Of a stretch of 64,000 bases of DNA, positions 1 to 8,361 are shown piece after piece; within the stretch, counting starts at the first letter, position 1, and each line of letters begins with the position of its first letter. The stretch is from Thermoleophilales bacterium (GTDB lineage: Bacteria > Actinomycetota > Thermoleophilia > Solirubrobacterales > 70-9). Below the pieces are notes generated by a model that made no database searches, was not told where the DNA came from, and saw nothing but the letters and a program-made list of their open reading frames with translations. The position numbers and the translations under genes are program-made. The stretch lies in NCBI GenBank assembly GCA_020636955.1, contig JACJWY010000012.1:1-64000 (forward strand), given 5' to 3'.

Positions 1-2
1 TC

Positions 3-842
3 CTCGACTTTCGGGATGCGATTGCCGAGCAGGGCAAGGGCGAAATCGAGCGCAAGTACGGCAACCTCTTCGAGATGTACAGCCGGATCACCGGCGATGA
101 CCCTTACGTCACCCCGATGATGATCTACCCGGCCCCCCATTACGCGATGGGCGGCCTCTGGGTCGATTACGAGCTCCAGACCACGATCCCGGGACTCTTC
201 GCTATCGGCGAGGCGAACTTCTCCGATCACGGAGCCAACCGCCTCGGCGCCTCGGCCCTGATGCAGTGCCTGGCCGACGGCTACTTCATCTCGCCCCATA
301 CGGTTACCAACCATCTGGCGAAGAAGCACGAGCCGGTAAGCACCTCCGATTCCGCCTTCGACGAGGTTGAAAGCGACGTCCGTGGCCACATCCAGGAGCT
401 GATGGACGTCGGCGGCAGCACCTCCGCCCAGGCCTTCCACCGCGAGATGGGTCACGTGATGCTCGACAAATGCGGGATGTCCCGCACCGCCGAGGGTCTC
501 GACCAGGCGCTGACCGAAGTGCGGGCGATCAAGGAAGAGTTCTGGCGTGACCTGCGGGTCGACCCGGGTGACGAGGAGTTCAACCAGTCGCTCGAGTACG
601 CGAACCGGGTCTCCGATTTCTTCGAGCTTGGCGAGCTGATGATCCAGGACGCCCGCCGGCGCGAGGAATCCTGTGGCGGCCACTTCCGCGAGGAGCATCA
701 GACCGATGACGGCGAGGCGCTCCGCGACGACGATCACTTCGCCAAGGTCACCGCCTGGGAGTACGGTGGCGATGACCCGGTCCCGCATGACGAGGCACTG
801 AACTTCGAGGACATCAAGCTGGCGACGAGGAGCTACAAGTGA
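3..842 (+). CDS. sdhA: Succinate dehydrogenase/fumarate reductase flavoprotein subunit, C-terminal part
   Basis: FAD-carrying catalytic subunit of complex II, which oxidises succinate to fumarate and passes electrons to the iron-sulfur subunit. The frame is open from base 3, so the N-terminal FAD-binding half lies outside the window. Visible family signatures are PHYAMGGLWVDYE and IGEANFSDHGANRLGASAL, which form the substrate and FAD environment near the active-site arginine, followed by the helical C-terminal domain. The stop overlaps the GTG start of sdhB by four bases (GTGA), so the two are translationally coupled. No membrane anchor gene follows sdhB, so sdhC is probably upstream, outside the window. 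Confidence 0.93.
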   Translation, partial: LDFRDAIAEQGKGEIERKYGNLFEMYSRITGDDPYVTPMMIYPAPHYAMGGLWVDYELQTTIPGLFAIGEANFSDHGANRLGASALMQCLADGYFISPHTVTNHLAKKHEPVSTSDSAFDEVESDVRGHIQELMDVGGSTSAQAFHREMGHVMLDKCGMSRTAEGLDQALTEVRAIKEEFWRDLRVDPGDEEFNQSLEYANRVSDFFELGELMIQDARRREESCGGHFREEHQTDDGEALRDDDHFAKVTAWEYGGDDPVPHDEALNFEDIKLATRSYK

Positions 843-1621
843 ATTTCACCCTTGAGATCTGGCGTCAGTTCGACGGTGCCGACGAAACCGACCAGGGCCG
901 CTTCGAGACATTCAAGGTCACCGACATCGATCCGGAAGCCTCCTTCCTCGAGATGCTCGACCAGCTCAACGAGCGGCTCAGCCACGAGAAGAAGCGCACC
1001 ATCGCCTTCGATTCGGATTGTCGCGAGGGCATCTGCGGTGCCTGCTCGCTGGTCATCGACGGCACCCCGCACGGCCCGCAGCAGGTCACGTCTTGCCAGA
1101 CCTACATGCGCGATTTCATTGACGGCCAGACGATCAAGGTCGAGCCATTCCGCGCCAACACCTTCCCGGTGATCCGCGACCTCGCGGTCGACCGCGGAGC
1201 CTTGGACCGCGTGATCCAGGCCGGCGGTTACATCTCGACCACCACCGGCCCCCAGCCGGAGCCGAACTCGATGCCGGTCTCCCCGGAGATCCAGGAAAAG
1301 GCGATGGACGCGGCAATCTGCATCGGCTGCGGCGCCTGCGTCGCGGCCTGCCCGAATGGTGCGGCGATGCTTTTCACCGGGGCCAAGGTGACCCACCTGA
1401 ATGTCCTGCCCCAGGGCCAGCCGGAACGCGAGACCCGCGTGATCGGAATGGTCGAGCAGATGGATGCCGAGGGCTTCGGCGGCTGCACCAATTACGGCGA
1501 GTGCTCCCGGGTCTGCCCCCAGGAGATCTCAATCGACGTAATCGGAATGCTCAACCGCGAGTACCGCAAGGCCAAGGTGAAGAAGAAGCCCGCCCCCAGG
1601 AAGGCGATGACCACGCAGTAG
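839..1621 (+). CDS. sdhB: Succinate dehydrogenase/fumarate reductase iron-sulfur subunit
   Basis: Electron-transfer subunit of complex II, 260 residues, the usual length. An N-terminal 2Fe-2S ferredoxin domain shows the cysteine cluster CREGICGAC near residue 63. The C-terminal ferredoxin domain has CIGCGACVAACP and CTNYGECSRVCP, which bind the remaining two clusters and lie next to the quinone site. It starts at a GTG inside the end of sdhA (GTGA overlap). A lysine-rich tail ends the protein. The next gene is convergent and a long hairpin separates them, so this is the last gene of the sdh operon. Confidence 0.95.
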   Translation: MNFTLEIWRQFDGADETDQGRFETFKVTDIDPEASFLEMLDQLNERLSHEKKRTIAFDSDCREGICGACSLVIDGTPHGPQQVTSCQTYMRDFIDGQTIKVEPFRANTFPVIRDLAVDRGALDRVIQAGGYISTTTGPQPEPNSMPVSPEIQEKAMDAAICIGCGACVAACPNGAAMLFTGAKVTHLNVLPQGQPERETRVIGMVEQMDAEGFGGCTNYGECSRVCPQEISIDVIGMLNREYRKAKVKKKPAPRKAMTTQ

Positions 1622-1725
1622 CCGCTCCGGCCGCCCACTAAGCGGCTTGTCCATCCCACCCAGGTTGAAGTTGGTCGCACATAGGACGATTAACTTCAAT
1701 CCAGATGCATCTCAACTGGCGCGAA

Positions 1726-1762
1726 ATGGCAGAAGTCAGTCGTATCGACTGACTTTCGCCAT
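1726..1762. terminator. Long hairpin between convergent sdhB and acyl-CoA dehydrogenase genes
   Basis: Two 17-base arms around a TAT loop; 15 of 17 positions pair and the inner ten (AAGTCAGTCG with its complement) pair perfectly. It sits in the 162-base gap between two converging genes and could stop transcription from both sides, though no T-run follows it. The rest of the gap shows nothing recognisable. Confidence 0.55.
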
Positions 1763-1783
1763 CTCGGTTCCTGCGGGTGCCGT

Positions 1784-2932
<1,149 letters not shown>

Positions 2933-2972
2933 GCGCCCAACTCTATGGCAACGACAGTGAGGAGCAGGACAG

Positions 2973-3743
2973 ATGAAGGCTGAAAGTGCGATCGTCTTTG
3001 GCGGTGCCTCCGGATTGGGCGAGGCGACCGCGAGGGCCCTGGCCGAGGCCGGCCACAAGGTGATGGTCGCCGACCTGAACGAGGAGAAGGGCGTCGAGCT
3101 GGTCGGCAAGATCGGCGGCACCTTCGTCAAGGCCGACGTGACCGACGAGGAATCGGTCCATGAGGCGATTGCCGCCGCGGCAGGCCCCGGTGTGGGCGGT
3201 GCCAGTGGCGGCCTGCGGATCTGCGTGAACTGTGCCGGCGTCGGCGCAGCCGGAAGGATCGTCCAGAAGGGCGAACCAGCCGCCCTCGACGGATACAAAT
3301 GGGTAATCGACATCAACCTGATCGGCACGATCAACGTGCTCAGCCAGGCCGCGGCAGCGATGGTCGGTAATGATCCCGACGAAGACGGCCAGCGCGGGAT
3401 CTGCATCAACACCGCCTCGATCGCCGCCTACGACGGCCAGATCGGCCAGACCGCCTACGCGGCCTCAAAGGGCGGAGTGGTCGGGCTGACCCTGCCCGCG
3501 GCAAGGGACCTCGCGCGGGACGGTGTGCGGGTGATGACGATCGCCCCCGGCCTCTTCGACACCCCGCTTCTGGCCCTGCTTCCGGAGCCGGCCCGCAAGG
3601 CGCTCGGCGAGACGGTTCCGTTTCCGCCCCGCCTCGGCGTACCCCCCGAATTTGCCGCGTTGGCCCTACACATCGTCGACAACGTGATGCTGAACGGCGA
3701 AGTGATCCGCCTCGACGGCGCCCTCCGCATGGCCCCGAAGTAA
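2973..3743 (+). CDS. SDR-family 3-hydroxyacyl-CoA dehydrogenase (HSD17B10-like)
   Basis: NAD-dependent short-chain dehydrogenase, 256 residues. The Rossmann nucleotide motif GGASGLG is at residues 10-16, Asp in VADLN fits NAD preference, and the catalytic set is the Ser of NTASIAAYDG plus YAASK. The tail (FDTPLLALLPEPARKA, then GEVIRLDGALRM) is typical of type-II 3-hydroxyacyl-CoA dehydrogenases (human HSD10 group), which fits the divergent acyl-CoA dehydrogenase 40 bases away. Together they would do two beta-oxidation steps. The shared 40-base gap must hold both promoters or leaders; AGGAG precedes this start. The exact substrate cannot be told from sequence. Confidence 0.88.
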   Translation: MKAESAIVFGGASGLGEATARALAEAGHKVMVADLNEEKGVELVGKIGGTFVKADVTDEESVHEAIAAAAGPGVGGASGGLRICVNCAGVGAAGRIVQKGEPAALDGYKWVIDINLIGTINVLSQAAAAMVGNDPDEDGQRGICINTASIAAYDGQIGQTAYAASKGGVVGLTLPAARDLARDGVRVMTIAPGLFDTPLLALLPEPARKALGETVPFPPRLGVPPEFAALALHIVDNVMLNGEVIRLDGALRMAPK

Positions 3744-3746
3744 TGC

Positions 3747-3808
3747 CTCGCGAGGTGGGTCGGATTTCCGGCAGGGGTGACGGCAATCCGACCCACCGCT
3801 TCCGCGAG
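3747..3808. terminator. Interrupted palindrome between SDR gene and uppP
   Basis: A 13-base perfect stem (GGTGGGTCGGATT at 3754-3766 with its complement at 3785-3797) is flanked by a second partial stem (CTCGCGAG with CGCGAG). It starts just after the SDR stop and ends 16 bases before the uppP start. It probably acts as a terminator or processing site; no T-run is present. Confidence 0.5.
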
Positions 3809-3824
3809 TAGCATTTTCTGACCC

Positions 3825-4652
3825 GTGAACCTCTTTCAGAGCATCATTCTCGGGATCGTTCAGGGTCTGACCGAGTTCCTGCCGATCTCATCGAGCGGAC
3901 ATCTGCTGATCTTCCCGGCCCTGGTTGGCTGGGACGATCCGGGTGCCGCCTTCACCGCGGTCATCCAGCTCGGCACCGAAGCAGCGGTGCTGATCTATTT
4001 TCGCAAGGACCTCTGGAACATCGCCCGCGACTGGACCGAGTCGATCTTCAGACCGGAGATGCGCGGCGAGCTCAATCCCCGCATGGGCTGGTACCTGATC
4101 ATCGCGACGATCCCGATCTCGATTCTCGGGCTCGCCTTCCAGGACCAGATCGAAACCGCCGCCCGCAATCTCTGGCTGGTCGGTTCGATGCTGATTATTT
4201 TCGGCCTCATCCTCGGCCGGGCCGACCGGGTCGGCTCCCATCAGCGGGAGGTCGGTGAGCTGTCATTCAAGGACGGCGTGATCATCGGTTTGGCCCAGTC
4301 CCTGGCCCTGATCCCCGGGGTTTCCCGCTCCGGCGCAACGATCAGCGCCGGCCTGTTCCTCAACCTCAACCGCGAGGCCGCGGCCCGGTTTGCCTTCCTC
4401 CTCGCGATTCCGGCGGTGGTTCTCTCCGGCTTCTACGAGCTCTACAAGCTGCTCTCCGGCAAGGAGAGCTTCGACGAGCCGATGATCAACATCGCGGTCG
4501 CTACCGTGGTCGCCTTCGTCGTCGGCTACGCGGTGATCGCCTGGTTCCTCAGGTACCTGACCAGCCATTCGATGTCGGTCTTCGTCTGGTACCGCGTGAT
4601 CGTCGGCGCCGGAGTCCTCACCCTCACCGCCGCCGGACTGATCTCAGTCTGA
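3825..4652 (+). CDS. uppP: Undecaprenyl-diphosphatase UppP (BacA)
   Basis: Integral membrane phosphatase that recycles undecaprenyl pyrophosphate to the monophosphate carrier used for peptidoglycan and other envelope polymers. At 275 residues it has the normal family length. Both signature motifs are present: LTEFLPISSSGHL near residue 15 with the catalytic Glu and Ser residues, and PGVSRSGATI near residue 165 with the catalytic Arg. About eight hydrophobic segments are visible. The start is GTG at 3825. Loss or gain of this enzyme changes bacitracin sensitivity in other bacteria. It stands alone, with a convergent gene downstream. Confidence 0.96.
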   Translation: MNLFQSIILGIVQGLTEFLPISSSGHLLIFPALVGWDDPGAAFTAVIQLGTEAAVLIYFRKDLWNIARDWTESIFRPEMRGELNPRMGWYLIIATIPISILGLAFQDQIETAARNLWLVGSMLIIFGLILGRADRVGSHQREVGELSFKDGVIIGLAQSLALIPGVSRSGATISAGLFLNLNREAAARFAFLLAIPAVVLSGFYELYKLLSGKESFDEPMINIAVATVVAFVVGYAVIAWFLRYLTSHSMSVFVWYRVIVGAGVLTLTAAGLISV

Positions 4653-4789
4653 ACCGGTTTGTCATTCCGGCCAGGAAATCCAGGCCAGGCCCGGACAGGC
4701 AATCGTTGCGAACAGGGTCTCGATTAGGGTCAGGACGGTACCGTCGGCAGGTCCTGCGAAACATGTTCAAGTGACTACCCTCGGGTGTA

Positions 4790-5233
4790 TCAGGCGGCGG
4801 TGAGGAGCATTTCGAGCGCCAGCCAGACGACCGTCATGGCGATCGTCGGGATCTCGACGAAGGTCATCGCGAAGGGGACCGGGATCAGGCAAAGGATCTT
4901 GGAACGGGGGGCGAGGGCGATGTGCACGCCGGCGGTGGCGAGAACCGGGAGGAAAAAGCTGATCGCGTAGGGACCGGAAGCTTCGTCGACCGCACCGACC
5001 AGGAAGCCGGTCGCTCCGGCCACGATCAGGAAACCGATCACGAAAGCCGGCGTTCCAGCCCGGCGTTCCACATACGGGGCGAAAAGCCAGAGTCCGTAGA
5101 GCCCGACCAGGACCTGCCAGGCGTTCATGTGCGGGATGTCCCCGATCAGGGCGAGGACCAGGTACACCAGCAGGAAGGCGAGGGTGCCCCAGACGGGACC
5201 GCGCAGATCAGTGTTGTCGCGAAACGGAATCAT
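4790..5233 (-). CDS. Rhomboid-like membrane protein without visible protease residues
   Basis: About 147 residues with four to five hydrophobic segments. The N-terminus MIPFRDNT resembles the opening of many bacterial rhomboid proteins and decides my start at 5233; a GTG at 5290 would add 19 residues. I do not find the GxSG serine motif or the paired catalytic histidine, so it is not an obvious protease. It may be a rhomboid-fold pseudoenzyme or an unrelated small membrane protein. The ALAPRSKI stretch is a short cytoplasmic or periplasmic loop. It lies 115 bases downstream of lipA in the same direction and might be read from that operon. Confidence 0.6.
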   Translation of the reverse strand: MIPFRDNTDLRGPVWGTLAFLLVYLVLALIGDIPHMNAWQVLVGLYGLWLFAPYVERRAGTPAFVIGFLIVAGATGFLVGAVDEASGPYAISFFLPVLATAGVHIALAPRSKILCLIPVPFAMTFVEIPTIAMTVVWLALEMLLTAA

Positions 5234-5347
5234 TCGATGAGGCTTTCGTTGGGCAAGATCAACGGGCAGCGGTGCGGATCGCACGGCCACACAGGCCGGA
5301 GTGAGTCAGCGAGGGTATCGCTGAAAGGGGAAAGAACGCTTTGCGGA

Positions 5348-6373
5348 TCAGGCTGCCTCGGCAGCCTTGCGGGCGCTCTCGTCCGCGTGGTAGCTGCTGC
5401 GGACCAGCGGCCCGGCGGCGACCGATTCGAAGCCGATATCAATGGCGGCCTTTTCCAGGGCCTCGAATTCCTCCGGATGCCAGTACCTGACTACCGGCAG
5501 GTGATTGGCGGTCGGGCGCAGATACTGGCCGACAGTGAGGATCTGGACCCCGTGCTCGCGCAGGATTCCGAAAGTTTCGACCATCTCGTCGAACTCCTCG
5601 CCGAGACCGACCATCAAGCCGGACTTGGTGATCACCTTGCCCTCGCCCATCTCCCGGGCGAGGCGAAGGACCCGGGCCGAGCGCAGGAACTTCGAGCCGC
5701 GGCGGGCCTTCGGGTAAAGCCGCGGCACCGTTTCCACATTGTGGTTGAAGACATCGGGCCGTTCGTGGACGACCCGGGCCAGCGGCATCTCCTGGCCGCG
5801 GAAATCCGGGGTCAGGATCTCGACCTTGCAGTCAGGCGCCTGGGCGCGGATCGAACGGATCACTCCGACGAAAGCGGAAGCGCCGTAATCGGGAAGGTCG
5901 TCGCGGTCGACCGAGGTGATCACCGCATGGGAGAGGCCGAGCCGCTTGACCTGCATCGCGACCCGGGCGGGCTCCAGCGGGTCGTTGTGGGTCGGCTTGC
6001 CGGTCTGGACATTGCAGAAACCACAGCGGCGGGTGCAGACATCGCCGAGGATCATGAAGGTGGCGGTGCCACGCTCCCAGCATTCGCCTATGTTCGGACA
6101 GTTCGCCTCCTCGCAGACGGTGTTCAGGCTCTCGCCGTCGATCATCTGCTTGATCTCGCGGTAGACCGGCCCGCCGGGCGGCGGGACCTTCAGCCAGGCG
6201 GGCTTTCGGGAACGGAAGGGGATCGCATCGTCGCGCTGAACGTTGCCGCCACCGGGATTGGCTCGGGAACGGGTGACGTGAATGCGTTCGGCGGGGAAGG
6301 GCTCGTTCGGGCCGGACACTGCAGGGTCGCCGTCGAGGGTCGTGCTATCGGGGGGCGGGATGCTCACCGCCAC
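5348..6373 (-). CDS. lipA: Lipoyl synthase (radical SAM)
   Basis: Inserts two sulfur atoms into octanoyl groups on lipoyl domains. The auxiliary 4Fe-4S cluster ligands are in CEEANCPNIGEC and the radical-SAM CxxxCxxC is CTRRCGFC; the C-terminal region keeps RSSYHADE with the conserved serine. 341 residues, slightly longer than usual because of about 50 variable N-terminal residues. The GTG start directly follows the lipB stop; a second GTG two codons on is equally possible. It is the last clear gene of the pdhA-pdhB-E2-E2-lipB-lipA operon, so lipoate is made alongside the enzymes that carry it. Confidence 0.96.
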   Translation of the reverse strand: MAVSIPPPDSTTLDGDPAVSGPNEPFPAERIHVTRSRANPGGGNVQRDDAIPFRSRKPAWLKVPPPGGPVYREIKQMIDGESLNTVCEEANCPNIGECWERGTATFMILGDVCTRRCGFCNVQTGKPTHNDPLEPARVAMQVKRLGLSHAVITSVDRDDLPDYGASAFVGVIRSIRAQAPDCKVEILTPDFRGQEMPLARVVHERPDVFNHNVETVPRLYPKARRGSKFLRSARVLRLAREMGEGKVITKSGLMVGLGEEFDEMVETFGILREHGVQILTVGQYLRPTANHLPVVRYWHPEEFEALEKAAIDIGFESVAAGPLVRSSYHADESARKAAEAA

Positions 6374-7177
6374 CTAGGCTACGGAATTGGCGGGATGCGC
6401 TTCGGCCAGCCGGATGTCGGCGGGATTGCCGGAGGCAGGCTCGAGGTGGAGACGGGATGCCAGGCTGGCCGCGACGGCTTCCCCGACCGAATCGACGGAG
6501 GGTGCCTCGCCACCTGACTCGGAAACGATCGACGTGGCCCGGCAGGCCTCGATGCCACAGGAATTGATCCACTCGAATGGTTCGAGGTCGCAGGAAACGT
6601 TGAGCGAGAGGCCGTGGCTGGTGATGCCACGCCGTATCTTCAGGCCGATCGAGCCGATCTTGCGGATGCTGCCGCGGGCGAGGCCCGGCGCGGCATACGC
6701 GGCGTCGGCTCCGGTGAAGTCGAGCCGGCTATTGCGATCGTCATCCACCCAGAGTCCGGTCAGGTCCTCGATCGGCCCGGCGGCTATCCCCAGGGCTTCC
6801 AGCGCGTCAGCCATCGAGTCCTCAAGAGCAGCGACGAAGCCGGCTACGTCGACCCGATCGGCCCTGGCGGGCTGATCGCCGACGCCGCGGAGATCGATGA
6901 TCGGATAGGCGATCAGCTGGCCCGGTCCGTGGTAGGTGACCTTGCCGCCCCGCGGGGTCTCGGCAACCTCGATGCCGCGCTCGCGGTACCAGTCAGGCCC
7001 GTGCAGCAGGTCGAAGGGCTCGGAGCGGCGACCCAGGGTGTAGGTGGGTGGGTGTTCCAGCAGCAGGAGCAGATCGCCGATCTTCCCGGCCAGCCGCTCG
7101 GCGGCCAGTCTTTCCTGGACCTGGACCATCTCCGCATAATCACGGCGGCCGAGTCGGGTCACCGTGAGAGCAGCCAC
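6374..7177 (-). CDS. lipB: Lipoyl(octanoyl) transferase
   Basis: Moves octanoyl from acyl carrier protein to the lysine of lipoyl domains, the step before LipA. Signatures are RGGKVTYHGPGQLIAYP near residue 77, the catalytic lysine in IGSIGLKIRRGITSHG and the catalytic cysteine in WINSCGIE. 267 residues, a little longer than the E. coli enzyme. The GTG start at 7177 overlaps the end of the upstream repeat-rich ORF by 19 bases, and the stop abuts lipA, so the three are read together. Confidence 0.95.
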   Translation of the reverse strand: MAALTVTRLGRRDYAEMVQVQERLAAERLAGKIGDLLLLLEHPPTYTLGRRSEPFDLLHGPDWYRERGIEVAETPRGGKVTYHGPGQLIAYPIIDLRGVGDQPARADRVDVAGFVAALEDSMADALEALGIAAGPIEDLTGLWVDDDRNSRLDFTGADAAYAAPGLARGSIRKIGSIGLKIRRGITSHGLSLNVSCDLEPFEWINSCGIEACRATSIVSESGGEAPSVDSVGEAVAASLASRLHLEPASGNPADIRLAEAHPANSVA

Positions 7178-7590
7178 CGCCGGATTCCTTTCGGCTCAAC
7201 CGCCGATTTGCCGATCACGCCGCGCTCCCCGGTCAGACCCTTGCAGCCGACACAGCCCACGCAGTCAACGCAATCGACACAGCCCAAGCAGGCCAGGCAG
7301 CGCCGGCAGCGGAAGCAGCCGAGGCAGAAGGCGCAGGCGAAGATCAGGGAAGAGAAGGCGGTGCCGAAGCTGAAGGCGACGATAGAACTGAAAAGTGTCC
7401 CGATCGACCCAGCCACTCCCGAGCTGAAACCCGATCCGGCGCTTCCGGAAACCCCGGCGCTGCGGGTCACGCCGATGCTGCCCGCGACCCCGGCCGATTT
7501 GTATACCCGGCGGCTGGCAGCCACCCCGGCAGAGTCAGTCACGCAGCGGGGGCCGTCGCCGGTTATCTCCGGTGCAGCCCCGGCGTTCAT
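7159..7590 (-). CDS. Ser/Cys hexapeptide-repeat protein of unknown function
   Basis: 143 residues; I do not recognise it as a named family. From residue 20 to 139 it divides without gaps into 20 hexads. Position 1 is Ser in the first eleven hexads (SAGVAA, SRRVYK, SAGVAG, SIGVTR and so on) and Cys in the next six. Position 4 is mostly Val/Thr in the first block and Cys in the second. From residue 86 to 116 eleven cysteines therefore fall exactly every third residue. The pattern suggests a solenoid such as a beta-helix with an inner Ser/Val then Cys ladder, possibly metal-binding or redox-active (inference). Evidence that it is translated: its ATG overlaps the stop of the lipoyl-less E2 gene as ATGA, and its end overlaps lipB by 19 bases, so it fills the only gap in the pdh-lip operon. 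Confidence 0.6.
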   Translation of the reverse strand: MNAGAAPEITGDGPRCVTDSAGVAASRRVYKSAGVAGSIGVTRSAGVSGSAGSGFSSGVAGSIGTLFSSIVAFSFGTAFSSLIFACAFCLGCFRCRRCLACLGCVDCVDCVGCVGCKGLTGERGVIGKSAVEPKGIRRWLLSR

Positions 7591-8327
7591 CCGAGCAGCC
7601 CCGGGTTTTCCAGATTTGCCTTGACTTCGTTGAGAAAGCGAGCGGCCTCGCCGCCGTGAAGGACCCGGTGATCGCAGGACAGGTCCAGGGTCATCACGTC
7701 GCCAGGCACGACCTCACCGCCCCGCACGACCGGCCGCGAGGTAACCGCTCCGACCGCCAGTTTGGCTGACTGCCCCGGGTTGACGATCGGCTCGGAGCTG
7801 GTGATCCCCAGCATCCCGAGATTGGAAATCGCGAAGGTCGCCCCGGCCTGCTCGGGCGGGGTGATTTCGCCGGAGCGGGCCCGAGCCGAAAGGCTGCGGA
7901 CCTCGGTCGCGATTTCGTTCAGATCCCTGCTATCGGCGTCGGTGATTACCGGAGTGATTGAGCCGTCCGGGGTGTCCACCGCGACCCCGATGTTGATTCG
8001 CGAGTGAAGTTCGATGCCGCCGTCGCGGTAGGTGCTGTTCACCCGCGAATGGTTGCGAAGTGCCAGGGCGGTCGCCTTGATCACCAGGTCGTTCACGGTC
8101 GGTGCTTCCCCTTCGGCCCGGAGGGCCGCCCGGCGACGGACCAGGGCGGTCACATCGGTCTCGACCTGCAGGTAAATGTGGGGGATGGTCGCCTTCGACT
8201 CGGCAATCCGGCGCGACATCGACTGGCGTGCCCGCGAGTATTCGACGAATTCGCTCTCGCCCTTGTTGCCGGCCGGACTTGTGGGTATCTGTACCTCTTC
8301 GCTCATCTGGACTGACGATATGGGCAT
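7587..8327 (-). CDS. Lipoyl-less dihydrolipoamide acyltransferase (E2) catalytic-domain protein
   Basis: 246 residues covering only the 2-oxoacid dehydrogenase acyltransferase domain. There is no lipoyl domain and no E1/E3-binding domain, both present in its upstream neighbour. Family marks are RRIAESKATIPHIYLQV and the C-terminal catalytic-loop region DHRVLHGG. The catalytic His is kept, but the Asp of the usual HxxxDG is His. Cognate E2s assemble as trimers, so this chain could join mixed trimers or cores with the full-length E2 (inference). ATG 8327 or the internal ATG 8306 (MSEEVQIP) may be the start. The stop overlaps the start of the repeat protein as ATGA. Confidence 0.82.
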   Translation of the reverse strand: MPISSVQMSEEVQIPTSPAGNKGESEFVEYSRARQSMSRRIAESKATIPHIYLQVETDVTALVRRRAALRAEGEAPTVNDLVIKATALALRNHSRVNSTYRDGGIELHSRINIGVAVDTPDGSITPVITDADSRDLNEIATEVRSLSARARSGEITPPEQAGATFAISNLGMLGITSSEPIVNPGQSAKLAVGAVTSRPVVRGGEVVPGDVMTLDLSCDHRVLHGGEAARFLNEVKANLENPGLLG

Positions 8328-8361
8328 CCGGAATCCGGCGTCGGTTTCGGGGTCGCGGCCA

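Noticed and set aside
2933..3412. N-terminal extension of the acyl-CoA dehydrogenase frame by 160 codons
   Set aside because: The extension is antisense to the SDR gene and shows no domain; the conserved protein starts at 2932.
4922..6517. 531-codon plus-strand open frame antisense to lipA/lipB
   Set aside because: It mirrors highly conserved lipA and lipB, has no recognisable domain and is a typical GC-rich shadow frame.
7240..7330. Short regular DNA repeats that could suggest a CRISPR or VNTR
   Set aside because: The 9-base periodicity follows from Cys-x-x codons in the minus-strand frame; there are no distinct spacers.
6614..7624. Plus-strand open frame across lipB and the hexapeptide-repeat ORF
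   Set aside because: Its repetitive Pro/Arg product is the reverse reading of the repeat gene; the minus-strand frame has operon orientation and an ATGA junction, this one has neither.
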